In this document: piece after piece, positions 1 to 13,400 of the stretch
How the letters are laid out: every line of letters begins with the position of its first letter
Numbering within the stretch: position 1 is the stretch's first letter
Source: Doris montereyensis
Lineage: Eukaryota > Mollusca > Gastropoda > Nudibranchia > Dorididae
Assembly: GCA_037039925.1 (NCBI GenBank)
Contig: JAXRKP010000111.1
Span: 101,001 to 165,000 of the forward strand
DNA: 64,000 bases
Reading direction: 5' to 3'
The notes under the pieces: model-generated
Database searches by the model: none
Seen by the model: the letters and a program-made list of their open reading frames with translations, nothing else
Told to the model about the DNA's origin: nothing
Made by a program: the position numbers and the translations under genes

Positions 1-40
1 TAATATCATCGTCTGCGCCGTGTAATAGTGACACCATGTA
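1..40 (-). CDS. Possible next FOP exon (cut by window edge)
   Basis: After a CCCAAG acceptor the minus strand reads YMVSLLHGADDDI, in phase with the preceding exon and loosely like the 'SLGLGTGEDDDY' segment of vertebrate FOP. It is only 13 codons and is truncated by the window edge, so this is a suggestion only. Confidence 0.2.
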
Positions 41-523
41 CTTGGGATATTTGAGGCGATGAGACTTGATAAATGATGCGCGCTAAAAATCAACAAGGCA
101 TAATTTATTTTCATGAGAAAATTTACAAACGCAACAGAATCTATATCACTTCTTAGCCGTAAAAAAGCGGTAAGACGTAAACACAACATAAACAAAAAGG
201 GCAGAGAAAAATCAACAACATATTATAGAAAAGAAAAAAAAAAGGAAAGGAAAGTCAGAGCCGAAAGAACCTGGACAGAACAAGAAAAGGAAAATAATCC
301 CAACATTTACTCTCAAAGAATTTGGTGTCAGGTAAAATCTATACATCATGAAATATATACAAAAATGTAAAATTTAATTTTTTTAAAAGTCAAGCAATGA
401 AAAAGAACACCCAAAATTAAAAATTTAGAGCTGTAAGTAAAATCATTGATTAGATGAACACAGCAGTATCATGATGATCGTAAACGATTGAAAAATATGT
501 GTATGTGTATGTGTGTTTGTGTC

Positions 524-525
<2 letters not shown>

Positions 526-560
<35 letters not shown>

Positions 561-600
561 CACACACACACACACGCACACACACAGATAGACAGACAGG
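526..600 (+). repeat. AG/AC compound microsatellite
   Basis: Consecutive (AG)n, (AC)n and GACA tracts. Confidence 0.9.
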
Positions 601-632
601 CAGATAGACAGAGAAAATATTTGTTTCATTGA

Positions 633-720
633 AGTTGCAGCTTACATCCTCCACCATAAACAGTGATCTCAGGGTAAATCAAAGAAACAAAGAATGGGCG
701 TCCACCAACCACCAATGAGA
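633..720 (+). repeat. 130-bp interspersed repeat, diverged copy
   Basis: Shares CACCATAAACAGTGATCTCA and GGGTAAAT with the family described at 7187-7325. Confidence 0.5.
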
Positions 721-770
721 GAAAAAAAAAAGAAAGAGAAACGGACAAAGATGTATCATTCCCAACTCAC

Positions 771-985
771 TTTGACAATGTGTTGAAACTGACAGAGGCG
801 GGTTGGGTTGTCATCAAAAAGGGATCTTCTTCAAGTCGCTGCCATCACCGCCAGCGTTGAACCTACTGGCCTGTTTCTTGGGCCCATTTTGGAGGTCCCT
901 ATTGGCGGAGGAATTGATGGGTGTGGAAGCAAGGTGGGTTTGGTTTTGCGCTTATTTCTGTTTCTGACGCATTTTACAGGTTCGT
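771..985 (-). CDS. CEP43: FOP-like acidic 'FFDD' exon (right edge uncertain), two 1-base deletions
   Basis: After an Asn/Gly/Lys-rich stretch (STPINSSANRDLQNGPKKQ), correcting two T-homopolymer deletions (at 833-834 and 816-820 on the plus strand) gives DFEEDPFFDDNP, resembling the 'EGDSFFDDPIP' segment of vertebrate FOP. A GTGAGT donor follows at 769-770, so the gene continues beyond the left edge. The acceptor is uncertain: CAG at about 980 or AAG at about 955. The call rests on a short motif plus position and strand. Confidence 0.45.
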
Positions 986-1325
986 TAGTTAGGCTAAGTC
1001 GTATATCTTGTATCAGGTGTAACAACAGGTATGTTGCCTTATCAGTCATGTAGACCATTTTAGTAGGAATGGTTCATAAAGATAATTAATGAAAATAGAA
1101 CAATATATACTTGATTGAATATCTAGCTAGAAGATTCATAGATTAATAGATATATATAGATTGGGAGGTAAAATTGACTGATGGAACAGTTTGCTAATTT
1201 CATTTAAATACTATATGTGGTGATCTCGTGCCCACCTGATTAAAAGATATGTTGTTAGACAGATAGATACATACACTGATAAAAAGTAAGCTAGGTTAGT
1301 AAGCTCGTTGGATAGAGACAGAGAC

Positions 1326-1417
<92 letters not shown>

Positions 1418-4400
1418 AGGCATACACAAATCATGAGTTTTTCCCTTGGCATGGCTGCAATGTATGTGGACTAAAAAGTCAAAGTTAAAGAAACAATTTA
1501 TTTCCGTTCTTTGTGATATATCTTGACAAACTTTTTCCTTTCAATTTGATTAAAAGATAACTGGGAGGGGCGGCATAACTACCTTTAAGTCAGGTTTGTG
1601 CGTGGGAGAGACAATATCAATCACGTCATCTGCTACGACACTTGGCAGAACAGGAAGAGCCTTTTGTACATGGTTAAAAACTCGTCAAAGTCAATGGCTG
1701 ATAATGAAAAAAGAAGTTATGGTCATAATGACAAATGCGGTGAACACAATGTAAATGTCATCAAACGTGCAAGATCATTGGTGCACTTCAATTTTTTTTA
1801 AAATTTTAAAACTTGTAATCTGAACAATGTAAATATTTATAGACACAATTTAAATCCTCAGCCTTCTAAAAGGTAAGAAAAATGTTTCCTCCCGTAATTT
1901 AGTATATTATGATACTAGTAGTTCAAAATGAATACAGAAAGAGATTTGACTATAAAATCTTAACAAATAACAAAGAAGTAAAAACCTTTTTTCTCTCCAT
2001 TTTTGCAATAACCCATCTACCATATGCATTGATCTCAGGGTGAATTAAGAGGAAAAACAGCAAGATGAAAGAAATGTGACAGGATGAAAGGAAAGAGTAG
2101 GATCTACCAACCACAACCAAAGAAGAAAAAACTCAATCTCATGCAATCTCTACCCCCTCTTCCAAAAACAAAACAACAAAAAAACAAATAAAAGAACCAA
2201 AAAAAACAAAACTGACACTGGAAAAAGAAAGTAATGAATGCTTTTCATTTCATTTCCACAAAACGATGAGCGATTGGCGCAAGAATCAATTAACAAATAC
2301 TAAGCTGGCAGACCTAACTTTTAGTGCAGCCAGATTGGCTAGTAAAAAGTGCAAAGAAACATCACGTTACATTCTAGGACACTGAATTTGGGTGGCAAGA
2401 CAAAATACTAGCCAGTCCCTCTCTTGCTTGTTTGTGTGTTTGATTCATTGTAATTCGACCCATCTACTATATGAATAAAACAAAGAGGAAACAGCCAGAT
2501 GAAAGAAATACATACATAAGAGTGAAAACAAAAAAAGAAGTAGGACTTACTTGCAGCACTTGCAAACGGCCCACTCATATTCATGTATAGTTACTGAAGT
2601 ATTTATCTTACAGTTATGACAAAACTATCAATAAAGCTTTACGCTCCATGCAGACATGCAAGACTACAGTTCAATAGTTTTGACATGCAAGAAAGTGCAT
2701 TCTTCAACCATCAAACTGACACTGTGTAGAGTGAGATTTAACTTATATAACGTATAGCATCCTTACTATCATCACTGATATCTCTTCACCATTACGAAGC
2801 CCATGGCTTTATCAACATGCTGACTGAAGGGAGCTCTGTCAGTGTCCCTAAGTGCAAACACTTTTAACACAAAATGACGACAAACTATAAATGAAAGTGA
2901 AAAGTTCTAACCAAGTTGTCTCAAATCAAATACATATCTCTCTTCTCCTAAGTTGAATAAAAGCATGAATTGGCTTGTTTGTGTCTTCTGTAATATATTG
3001 TGTGTTAAATACTTTTGAACATTCCATGCACCTTTAAGTTCATTTTCACATAGGCTCTCATTTTCTCCCTCAAAACATCATATTTTCTCAACAAAAAACC
3101 ACCACACACACAGGAAAATGCATGCATCTTTTTATTTTTATTAACTAATAAAGATTTATCCAAAAGTTCAAGTGAATCAGTTGAAAACTGAAAGAGTTAT
3201 ATAACAATTCCACTCTTCAAAATATACATTTATAGAAAATGCGTTTGAAGTTTTGTTCCTTTCTAGCATCATGACTCCTACTTCATATAATGCTTCATTG
3301 ATTTCAACAATTTTATACGTGAAATTTGTTTCAGAAATAGTTGAACTCGTTAAACAGAATACAATCCAAAATTCAATATTATACTTAAAAAACTTGATTT
3401 CAGAGCCCACTTTTGCTTAAGGCTTATTGAATGTACTTTTTAAACAAAAAACATTTTACCAAATCTGAAAGGAAAGAAAATGTATGAAAAGAATCAAAAT
3501 AAAAATTAATAAACTCATGCATTGCTATGCTCTAAATATATTCATATTCTACGATTTTAAAAGGAAACTAATCTGTTCCAGCAAATGTCCAACATTGAAA
3601 CAAACATGGTATGAAAGTATATTCATACTCGTAACTTTCTATGTTCTTTGTCAAATGTGCAACGGTTGAGAACAAACTAGCCCATGCCCATACAACAATG
3701 TACACAGATGCACTTGAATACAAAAAAATAAAAATAAAAACTACCTTTAGGAGTCAAAAAGTAGATTGCTAGAATTGAAAGGAAAATATTCAGCATATGA
3801 TTTTAAACTAACAATTATCTTGTGATCAAATCAAAAACAAAACCCCAGAAACCCAAATGAAGAAAAACTAAAATTTCAAAGGAAAGTGACAACTGAACTA
3901 ATATAATAATTGTTATTCCAGTACAACTTACTATGTGTTGAAATGAAGGCTTGTATAAGAAAGACAAAATTAAACATTTGCAATGATGAGAACTGATTAT
4001 GCCTAAGAAGAAATCATATGTAAACCATGTTAAGGACTTGGAAAAAATAAAAAAGCGTAAAATTTTGAAAGAAACTTCCATTTTTCTCCCTCAGTGGTTG
4101 GACTTCATTCTTCATTAAAAACCTGTTGTGTGCGTATGTATGTGTTTTTGCATGTTAGTATGTGTAAAAGGACATTTAAAATCTATCTGAAGAAAAAAAT
4201 ACCCATGCAAAGGAAATGTCCCTGATTTTGAATAATGGGTTATCTGACCTGTTAACTTCAACTACTTTCTTCTTTCCATTTCACTATTGAACAAAATAAC
4301 TAATTTCCAATAACACTTTCTGCTATGTGGTAATGCTACGTTCCTAATCCATAATGAAACAAAATCAGGAAGACGAAAACAAATGAAGTCACAGGGTAAA

Positions 4401-7400
4401 ACCTGTTCACTACACACACCTTAAAATCACATCCTATTGACACATTACAAATAGAGTAAATTTTGGGTAGGATGATAAAGATTTTGTTTTAAAAACCACA
4501 CTGGCCAAAGTGTGTAAATTTCAGATTCTTTTTCTGAACTCTAAAGACATCCATCCCGACATGACTAAAATTCTAACCACACTATGCTTCAATTCCCACC
4601 TCCCACATAACCCCTCAAGAAAGACCTCAGCCTCCCCCTCCCATACTGCATACTGACCCTATAACAGAACAATCATCATTTAACAAACAAAACTGACATT
4701 CTCTAATCTCATATAAATATTAATAGAATCACACAAAAATCTTCCTCTTAGTTTTTCAGTTAATGCTTTCTTGTCAAACTGAATAAACCAAAACCCAGGC
4801 TAGGAATTCATCTCAAACAAGATTCCATTCCATTCATGGTGTATCCTGATAGGATGTCGTTTCCTGAATCTTCACACGAAAGTCATCACAGTTAGCAGCC
4901 TCTGTTACTGTCATGTCCAGACAGTCTGTCACATCTTGTTCCCATCAGCGTGTTGGTTTCCATCTCCCTCTTTTCCCCTTTATTTTTGCTTCTAATATTC
5001 GTTTCCCCATTGTTTCACGTCTCTTTGTGTGCCCAAAATGTTTGAGTTTGAGTTTCCTCATCTTTGTGCTGTTGAAAAGCCATTGAGGTTGGACCTTTAT
5101 TCGTTCAAGGACTTTTTCACTCTTGACTTTTTGGATCCAGGATATTCTCGATACTTTTCGGTGACATCTAATTTCAAAGGCTACTATGTATACTATTTTT
5201 GCTGAAAATATTACATGAAATTAAAACGCATTAACATTTATTAATCTATTTAAATTGCTGTCTGTGTTTTCTTATAACGTTGCAGTACATTCTCATAAAA
5301 TGAAAGCACAAAGTGTACTTACAACTACTAAAATCTTTGTCTACGGCATTGAACTCATCCGTGACGTATCTCTCCAACATGTTTCGATGGAAGTGCGGGA
5401 ACATATCCATGAACAATTCTCAAACTCGTCTTTGTCTATGCTTCCGTTGTCGTCCTGTCAAGGAGTGTAAGAGAGAGAAAAAGGAACGCATGATGGATTA
5501 TGATAGAGATAGATTGTGCGACTAAGTCTACGATAAGAGTTTGGCTGATCGCTAGAACAAATACACTGTTTCATAATGACTATCCGATTTTGAACCAGAT
5601 CCATTCAAAGCAATCGCTCAACATCACAAAAAAGACAAAACAAGCAAATCAAAAACACAAAGCAATCACATCTCCAATACAAAAATAAAAAACGTAACCC
5701 CCTCCCACCCAACGGTTTTATAAAATTAAATGACACATGCATGTTTACTACAGCTCCTTTTCCTTAATGTTCAGTTTACCAACACACAATTCACATAACT
5801 TCACAGCATTTTCATGACATTAGTTCATGGCGCAATTTTAAAAAATCAAACAGCCAGTAACATGATAACTTGATGATAAAAAGTAAACACGTCCCAGTTG
5901 ACAATGTAAGCAAGCAGTTAGTCACGCCAACAAAACTATGCGGGGAGTGACCCTGGAGATAAAAGTTTTGTGTTTGATTGTTTTGTTGAAATCTACCACA
6001 GCCACCATGTGCAGTGGGTAAATTAAAAGGCCAATCAGCAAGATAAAAGCCATGTAAAAGAGTGTGAAGGAAAGAAGTAGGACCTATCAGTTACATCTGC
6101 TAACCACCCACACAGACAATAGAAAGCATCCAAAAGCCAAGTTTCTCTCAGTCCCTTTCTAATCAATGGTGATTATCCTCGTTTTGCGGCCGGCATATTT
6201 CTTTGTAATTCACTCTATCCACCATATGCAGTGTTCTCATGGTGAATTAAGAGGAAACAGTAATATGAAAGATAATTGAAAGTGAAAGAAGGAAAGGAAA
6301 GAAGGAAAGGAAAGAAGTAGGACCTACCAGCAGCTCCGCCAACATGGTGAATACCACGACAGGGTCAATGATGAACCTTTAAGAAATGTGATCCCCAACA
6401 TACCCAAGCTTCTCACAAATTTGATGAAAGTTTAAAGGTTACTCACATTCTTTGTCTCTGCTTTGTGACAAAGCAGTTTTTACAAACAAAGGTCATTAAC
6501 TAAAAGCACACTTTGAGTGTTGATACAGAAAATCCAACTCTTATCCTACACAAACCAATCCTTCGTTTCCCACAGACCTACAAGTAGCTATCGGACTTCA
6601 CTTACTTTGTCATAGTACTCAAATTTCTGTCTTGCGTCATCTATCTGCTTTTCTGTCAGATCCTAGAAAAATAAAGAAAACAAATAAATAAGCGCATTTA
6701 TTGATAAATTCATAATAATAAACAGAAATGACCATAAAATATAATTAACACATTAGAATTTTCAAAACCGTTAAGCAAACCCAACAAAAAACATAACATG
6801 TCTTTCAAAGGAAAAAAATGAGTGACGGGTAAAAATTTATAATACTAGCTGTTAAAGAGGATGTGTCACAATCAATGGAATTTCAAACTATAAAAAAATG
6901 TTTGGAGAAACAGCAAGGTGATGGGATAGAACCTAACGTGAAATAAATTCAAAGACGTATAGCATAGCATACATATCACAACTCGATGCTCTGAGCAGTG
7001 ACATACACAACTATATCTCCCCAAACACGCTGCAATGTTTCACTTTTCTTTCACTCAAACTCTGCTCTTGTTCGGTTTTATTGGATTTACCCATTCCACC
7101 AGACACTGCGAAAACGGTAAGACAAAAGACAAATGTAAAATGATGACATGGGAAGACCCGATCAGCCGAAATCTGCTGTTCTTTCTCTCATTGAAATTTA
7201 CACTGTCAACATATGCCGTGATCTCAGGGTGAATGGAGAGGAAATAGCAGATGAAAGACAAGTGAAAGAGTGAAAGGAAGAAGCAGGACCAACCAGCAGC
7301 ACCCGCCAACTGCCCACGCAGCAATCTGAAATGTAGTCACTATTAAAGGACATAAATAATAACAACGTCTATACTAATAGAATAACAGAGAAGGAAACAC

Positions 7401-10400
7401 TGAGCTGGGTTAATCATCATGCCTTTAAACAGAGTCCATAGGAAAATAGTGTGATACAAATTTATTATACGTTATACTGGTGAAAAAATGTACAAAACGT
7501 TGGTTAAACTTTGGCAGTCAGAGTAATAAACAAACAAAAAGGAAAACAAACAGAATTAATCACACGAGTCAATAGCAGAGAGAAAACCTTACAAAAAGTT
7601 GTAGAACACAGGCTAAACCATGGTTTTTTTTAAAGGATAAAAAGTCGACCATTTTGGAAAGAAAGAAAAAGAAACGGAACCCATAGGTGGTAGCGAAAGA
7701 GGAATTTTAAATTTGATTCATTGAAATTTACCCCCATCCACTATATGGGGTGATCTCAGGGAGAATTAAGAAGAAACATCAAGATGAAAATTTAGTGAAA
7801 GCGTCAAAGGCAAGAAGTAGAACCTTCCAGCAGTGCCATAGAAGAGACAGCTACACATCAGGAACTGGGATATACGAAATAGTGGACTCTACAGATGATG
7901 TATGAAAGCTAGTGAATCTAATGTCTTGGCGCATGGGAGATATATAAATATAGAACATGCAACAGACTTTGGTGACAGCGCCATTTGATAATACATTGGT
8001 GCATGCAGAATACTGCCACCATTTTAACGAAAATATGACCGCCACAGACTGAACTTTTCAGGGAATTTAAAAATAATAAAAATTTTCCAATTGAGGGTGA
8101 CTGGGCAGTCAAGAGGCAAGGTGTTGGCCTCTCAACCAAAAGGTTGTGGGTTCAAACCAAGGCATATTGAAAAGTATTCTTGAGTTCTGTTTAAAGTAAA
8201 AACTATCCGGACACCCCCGCTTTAGGTCTGGAGACAGATGACAAAAAAGAGGTTCTGTGTCCATATACAACACCCTGTGCACGTTAAAGATCCCTTCACT
8301 ATTTACAGGGCAGTCTGGGCAAAATAAAAATCTTATCATAACCCCTCAGATCACGTTTCTTGTGGATATGGATAAAATCAAATCAAATCTAAAACCCACC
8401 CAACTGATGCCAGCCTACAGTTGATTGAACACGAAAAAGACAAATGTAAACTTGTCCGCTCCAAGTTTATAATTTTCCATGGGGTTGAGGAAACATGACA
8501 GAACATTTTCTTGGGGACATATTCAGGTCTAATCGCCGAAAATATCCAATGTAGATACAAATAATTATTCTAGTATTTTATAGCTATGCCCATACCCATC
8601 CCTAATTTACTCTGTACTTGTTTGAACAATCTGTAGAATTTATGAATGTCTGGTTTAAAAGGCTAGCTTGATTGCACAATCAACCTTATTTCCACTATGG
8701 TATGATTTTTGACAACCTTGAAGTTTTAATCATATATGTCAATTTGGTGCTTGTCTACAGGTTTATGTAAAAAACAAATAACGAAAATAGGAAATGTGCG
8801 CATATACATGTTTTTATGAGAATGGTCGTGACATGCATTATTTTTTTATAACAAATTTAAAGTAACAAGCAAAATGGCAAATAGGAAGCTGTATGAAATA
8901 GTTATCAAGCCAAGTGAAATAATAATGCCGCTATGCACACGTTAAAACATAAGTGTTTATAAAATAAAATGGAATATGAAAGTCCCAAGCTGTTGCCCAA
9001 TGGTATAATGATAGAGATTTGAGGGTACAATCACAACAATCTGATGTTTGATACGGCAGCTAGGTGAAATGGGAAGACAGATAAGACAGATAAAGATAAA
9101 GGATAAGTGGATACAAGTAGATTTAAAGTTACAACTATCTTTGACGTTAAACCTTTTAATTCTGGAACGTGATCAGATTTTGATGTCATTAGGAAACAGA
9201 AATTGACAAAAGCAAAAAATTTCAAAATGTAAATGAGAGGTTTGACACAAATCATGTCAAGTAAATGAATTACAAAACTTCAAAACAGTTTCAAATTTCA
9301 CTCTCCATAAAAAACACTCTTCAGAAGAACATGATTCCCAAGAAAATCAAGTCATATTATAATCTTTGACATACAATTCATTCTGCCGTTGTATTTGTCA
9401 TGCTCAAAGAAATGAACATTTTAACAAATTGATTGACATGTAAAGACTGGTTAGCTATTGTATAACAGTATTGATTTTGATTTACAAAAAAGCAATTTAT
9501 ATTTTGCTATAAGGAAAAACATGGGTATTAAAAAATATAAATAAATTGTAATACTGTACCCGGCGACTGGCTAGGTGCTATAGCAAGAGAAATAACATTT
9601 TTTCACACTTTGGGGGAAAGACCTTTATATTACTTAGCATAAAATTTGGATGCATGTAGCAGACAAGAACCCTTTTCAGGGTCCACACTTGGTTTCATAA
9701 AAAATCTTTTAAAGAGTTTTCCAAGATTTTCCCATGCAAACATCAAATTTTCCAAGATATTTCAAACAGCCCTGCCACTCTTGGATTATGAAATATAATC
9801 AAAGCTATAAAAACCTCAGAAAATTGGGCAAAAAAAGAAAGAAAGAAAAGGCATGGAAAGGGTGAATTAAGAGACAATTAATGAAAGAGGGAAAGTCAAA
9901 CTTCGGTAGTCGAAGCCAATCCCGAAACTTTCTACTAAGAGTAGATCTATGTGAATAGCACTAAAATAAACAACTTATATTTCATAAAAAGTTAGAAGAC
10001 TTTTCCAAGACTCTAAGGGGAATTTTTAAAATTCCAAGACTTTTTTTAGAAGTCTTAATTTCTCCCAACCAAATTCCAAGACTTTTCCAGTTTTCCAAGA
10101 ACCCTGCCTTTTTCATCAATTGACATAACATCAATTTTTCTAATTTGTCAATTTTTGTAACCAACAGCACATTTCATAAAAACCCTTTCTTCTCTGCCTC
10201 TCTTTTTCTATTTTTGTTGGTTTAAACTTCTGGTTCAATCTAACTACCCTCACGTACTAGTAGTGTGAAGTTCTACACCCTTATTTTCAAGAAACCAAAT
10301 TTATCATTTCATTCTCTTTCATTTGTCATGAACTGTGGCACGTTGAAAAACGCTTTTAATTTAAAATAACGATATAAGACACTTGAAGGTGACAACAATT

Positions 10401-13400
10401 CATCTGATCTCTACCTTTCATGTTTGGATTTACAAAAAATATCAATGTCCAGTATTAACTTTCATTAGATATTTTTTAAAGCAGTCTCAAACACATTAAA
10501 AAAACGGATAACAAAAATCATGCAACTTTTATAACAGAAAATTGATCACGTGGTGGTCTTATTTCCTTTTCTTCAAGAATATTTACGCAGCTTAAGAAGT
10601 AATACGATTATCCACATCCCGTCACTTCACTCCTTCCCATTTCCCCCCTCAATAAAAAAAATCACACTAAAAGAAGCAAGGTATATCAATAGTATTGAAA
10701 CCTATGACTGTACCTTTGATATTTGACTACTATTGCTTATGGCACCGGAGGACGTGTGAGATGTTTTTCCATCTTCATTGAACAAAGACGTTATTAAAGG
10801 AGCAGATGGAGGCCCCCTTGGCACTTGCAAATTCAATTCTTTTACCAAAGTGGCTCGTTTTTCTGACTCAGTCTGGAAAAGAAAATAATAAAAAAAGGCA
10901 ATGAATAACATATCTCTAAAACACAGAGAAAATTTAACGCTTTCTCCTATAAAATATTTTGAGTTTGGTTTGGGTATTCCTTCATAATGATCAGTGAGCT
11001 TTATATATAAAGATAAAAGATGGATTTATAGGGTCTATCACCGTCTGTACATCATTTATCCGCAGCAGGCCATTTCATTCAAAGTCCCTGGGGGAGCATA
11101 CAGTACAGCAGGGTCCACTAATAAAAATCAAGACAGACTGTATATATCATTTGTAAAATAAAACGGTTATCTTGTACATCGTCTATACGACTTACCAAAC
11201 CTGTTTCTGGTTTAAAGACAGCGAGTGTAAACTCTAAATTGAAGAACTCAAGGAACTCTTGGACCAAGCCAGCAGCCAGCCTTCCTGAAAATGAAGAAGA
11301 CAAAAAGAAAATATTAGAAAATTTCCTTTTAAAACTCCTGTTCTTGGTTACAAGTTTTCCCATTTAGATTGATAAATAAGGTATGGACACGAGATAGATT
11401 CCCGTCAATCCAATGTCACATTGTAAACCTGTTTCATTGAAATTTACCCTGTCCACCATATGTAAGATGAAAGATAAGTAGAAGGAAAGGAAAAAGTAGA
11501 ACCTACCAGCAGCACCCGCCATCTGCCCGCACATGAGAAAGAATAGATGTTGAAGCCCCATATAGGAGAAAGGTCAAGATAGATGTTGTAAAGGAAAAAA
11601 TAAGTAAACACAGACAGAATTGAACAAAGTCCCTGATCTTGAATCTGCGTAGTGCCCATATTCATAGCTGCCACACTTTTCAAATCGAAAAACACTCTGA
11701 ACTATGCAAACCAATCCTAACTTGCTTGACGCACCATAATATTCCAGAAATCATCGATGACAATTAAGTGAAAAACCCACAGAGGAACAGGGAAGACTGG
11801 AAAGATGAGATCCTGTACCGTCAACTTTGAGTTTCTTAAAATAAAAATACACTTAACCTTCATGTACATACACACAATTTTGAAGGTAAGTATAGAATTA
11901 CGGACTCAAAGCTAAAACAACCTTGCTACTTAATATATTTTTTATGTACTGGTTGGCAGTTACAATATCCTTATCGGCTACTTTTGAGGTCCCTTTCCCC
12001 AGCGTTTGCTTTTCCATTCAACGGGCTGCGTAGATCATGAAATGATTTTGCGGTAAATGCCTTACAAATAAATATCTAAAATTGTCCCATAATGGAAAGA
12101 ATGCTACAAATGCAATGAACATCACCTACAGTATTGAGAAATTATTCTACTTGGCGTCTATTACTTAATGCTTTATTTCTTTCTCTTACCATCTCTTGTG
12201 TTGAGAAAGTTCAGTAAATCCTTATTTAAGAAGGGTGTTTTGCTCTGAGAAAAAAAGAAAACAAAGATGACATGAAACTAAATGAACTTAATTTTGTAAT
12301 AACTTTACTCAAAACTATTTTATTTATTCTAAAGATAAAACATTCAGGCCACAAAATCTTTCAAAAAACAATAAAAACAATAATACTGACTACAGTTCCT
12401 TAAAAAAGGCGAACACCAGGCATCAAAACATCAACCTCTCTTTGATCACTGTATGCTAAAGGATAACGTCTTGTTTCCACACTAACAAATAGTAGAAAGT
12501 ACTCCAACTTAATCTGAAGAAATGAAGTCAACTACCTTTATCATAAATAAACATAAATGTTAGAGATATGTCACTTTTATATCATTTCCCAAAAATAAAA
12601 CTAGCCAAATGCCACCAGGGGTTTCAATATTCAACACCCATTAAATATGAATTTTATTTAAAACAGAAAACAATAGTCAACAACTAAAAAAGTATCCTGC
12701 TCAAATGTCTCTCATTCCTTTAAAACTGAAAACCTCAAAGGAGCCTAGAGGCCTTTGCTCCTTGGGGTCATAGATATCTTGCATCACAACATAATCTTCA
12801 TTGCGTCGATTCAAAGGACAACAAACTGTCTCCATGGATAGAGAATTTCAATCTAGATAACGCCCTTCGCTTAAATAGCTGTCAAAGTAAAAACACAAGG
12901 CATGCCATGCTTGATAGTTTCCTCTCATTGTGTCTCAATTAACAAACTTTGAAAACAATTCTACAAAAAAAACAGTAACAGATGAGTAAGTGATCATCAA
13001 TGACATCTCTATTTAATAAACAACACGACGCATCTTAAACTTAGTTTATTACGTTTGTTACCTTCAGTCTAATCTTTGTATTAAAACATCACTGAAGTAA
13101 GTCTAATTTTTGTATTAAAAAATCAATCTTGAGAATAGGGTGTATTGTAATATAATAACACTGGGCCTGCCTCGCAAAAAAAAGAAAAAAAAAAGAAAAA
13201 ACAATAAAAAACCAAAAGAAGAGAGAAAATATGAGATTATAAAAGAAACGTAAAGCGAAATTACAGAGTATGCACATGTCTATTTCCCAACCTGTCCATT
13301 GTCTTGATCCTCCAAGGCCAGGAAAACACTTGCGCGCAATTGTGCCTGAAATAAATGGAGAGAAAAAAACAAAAGATTCAATTAATAAACATTCTGTAGA

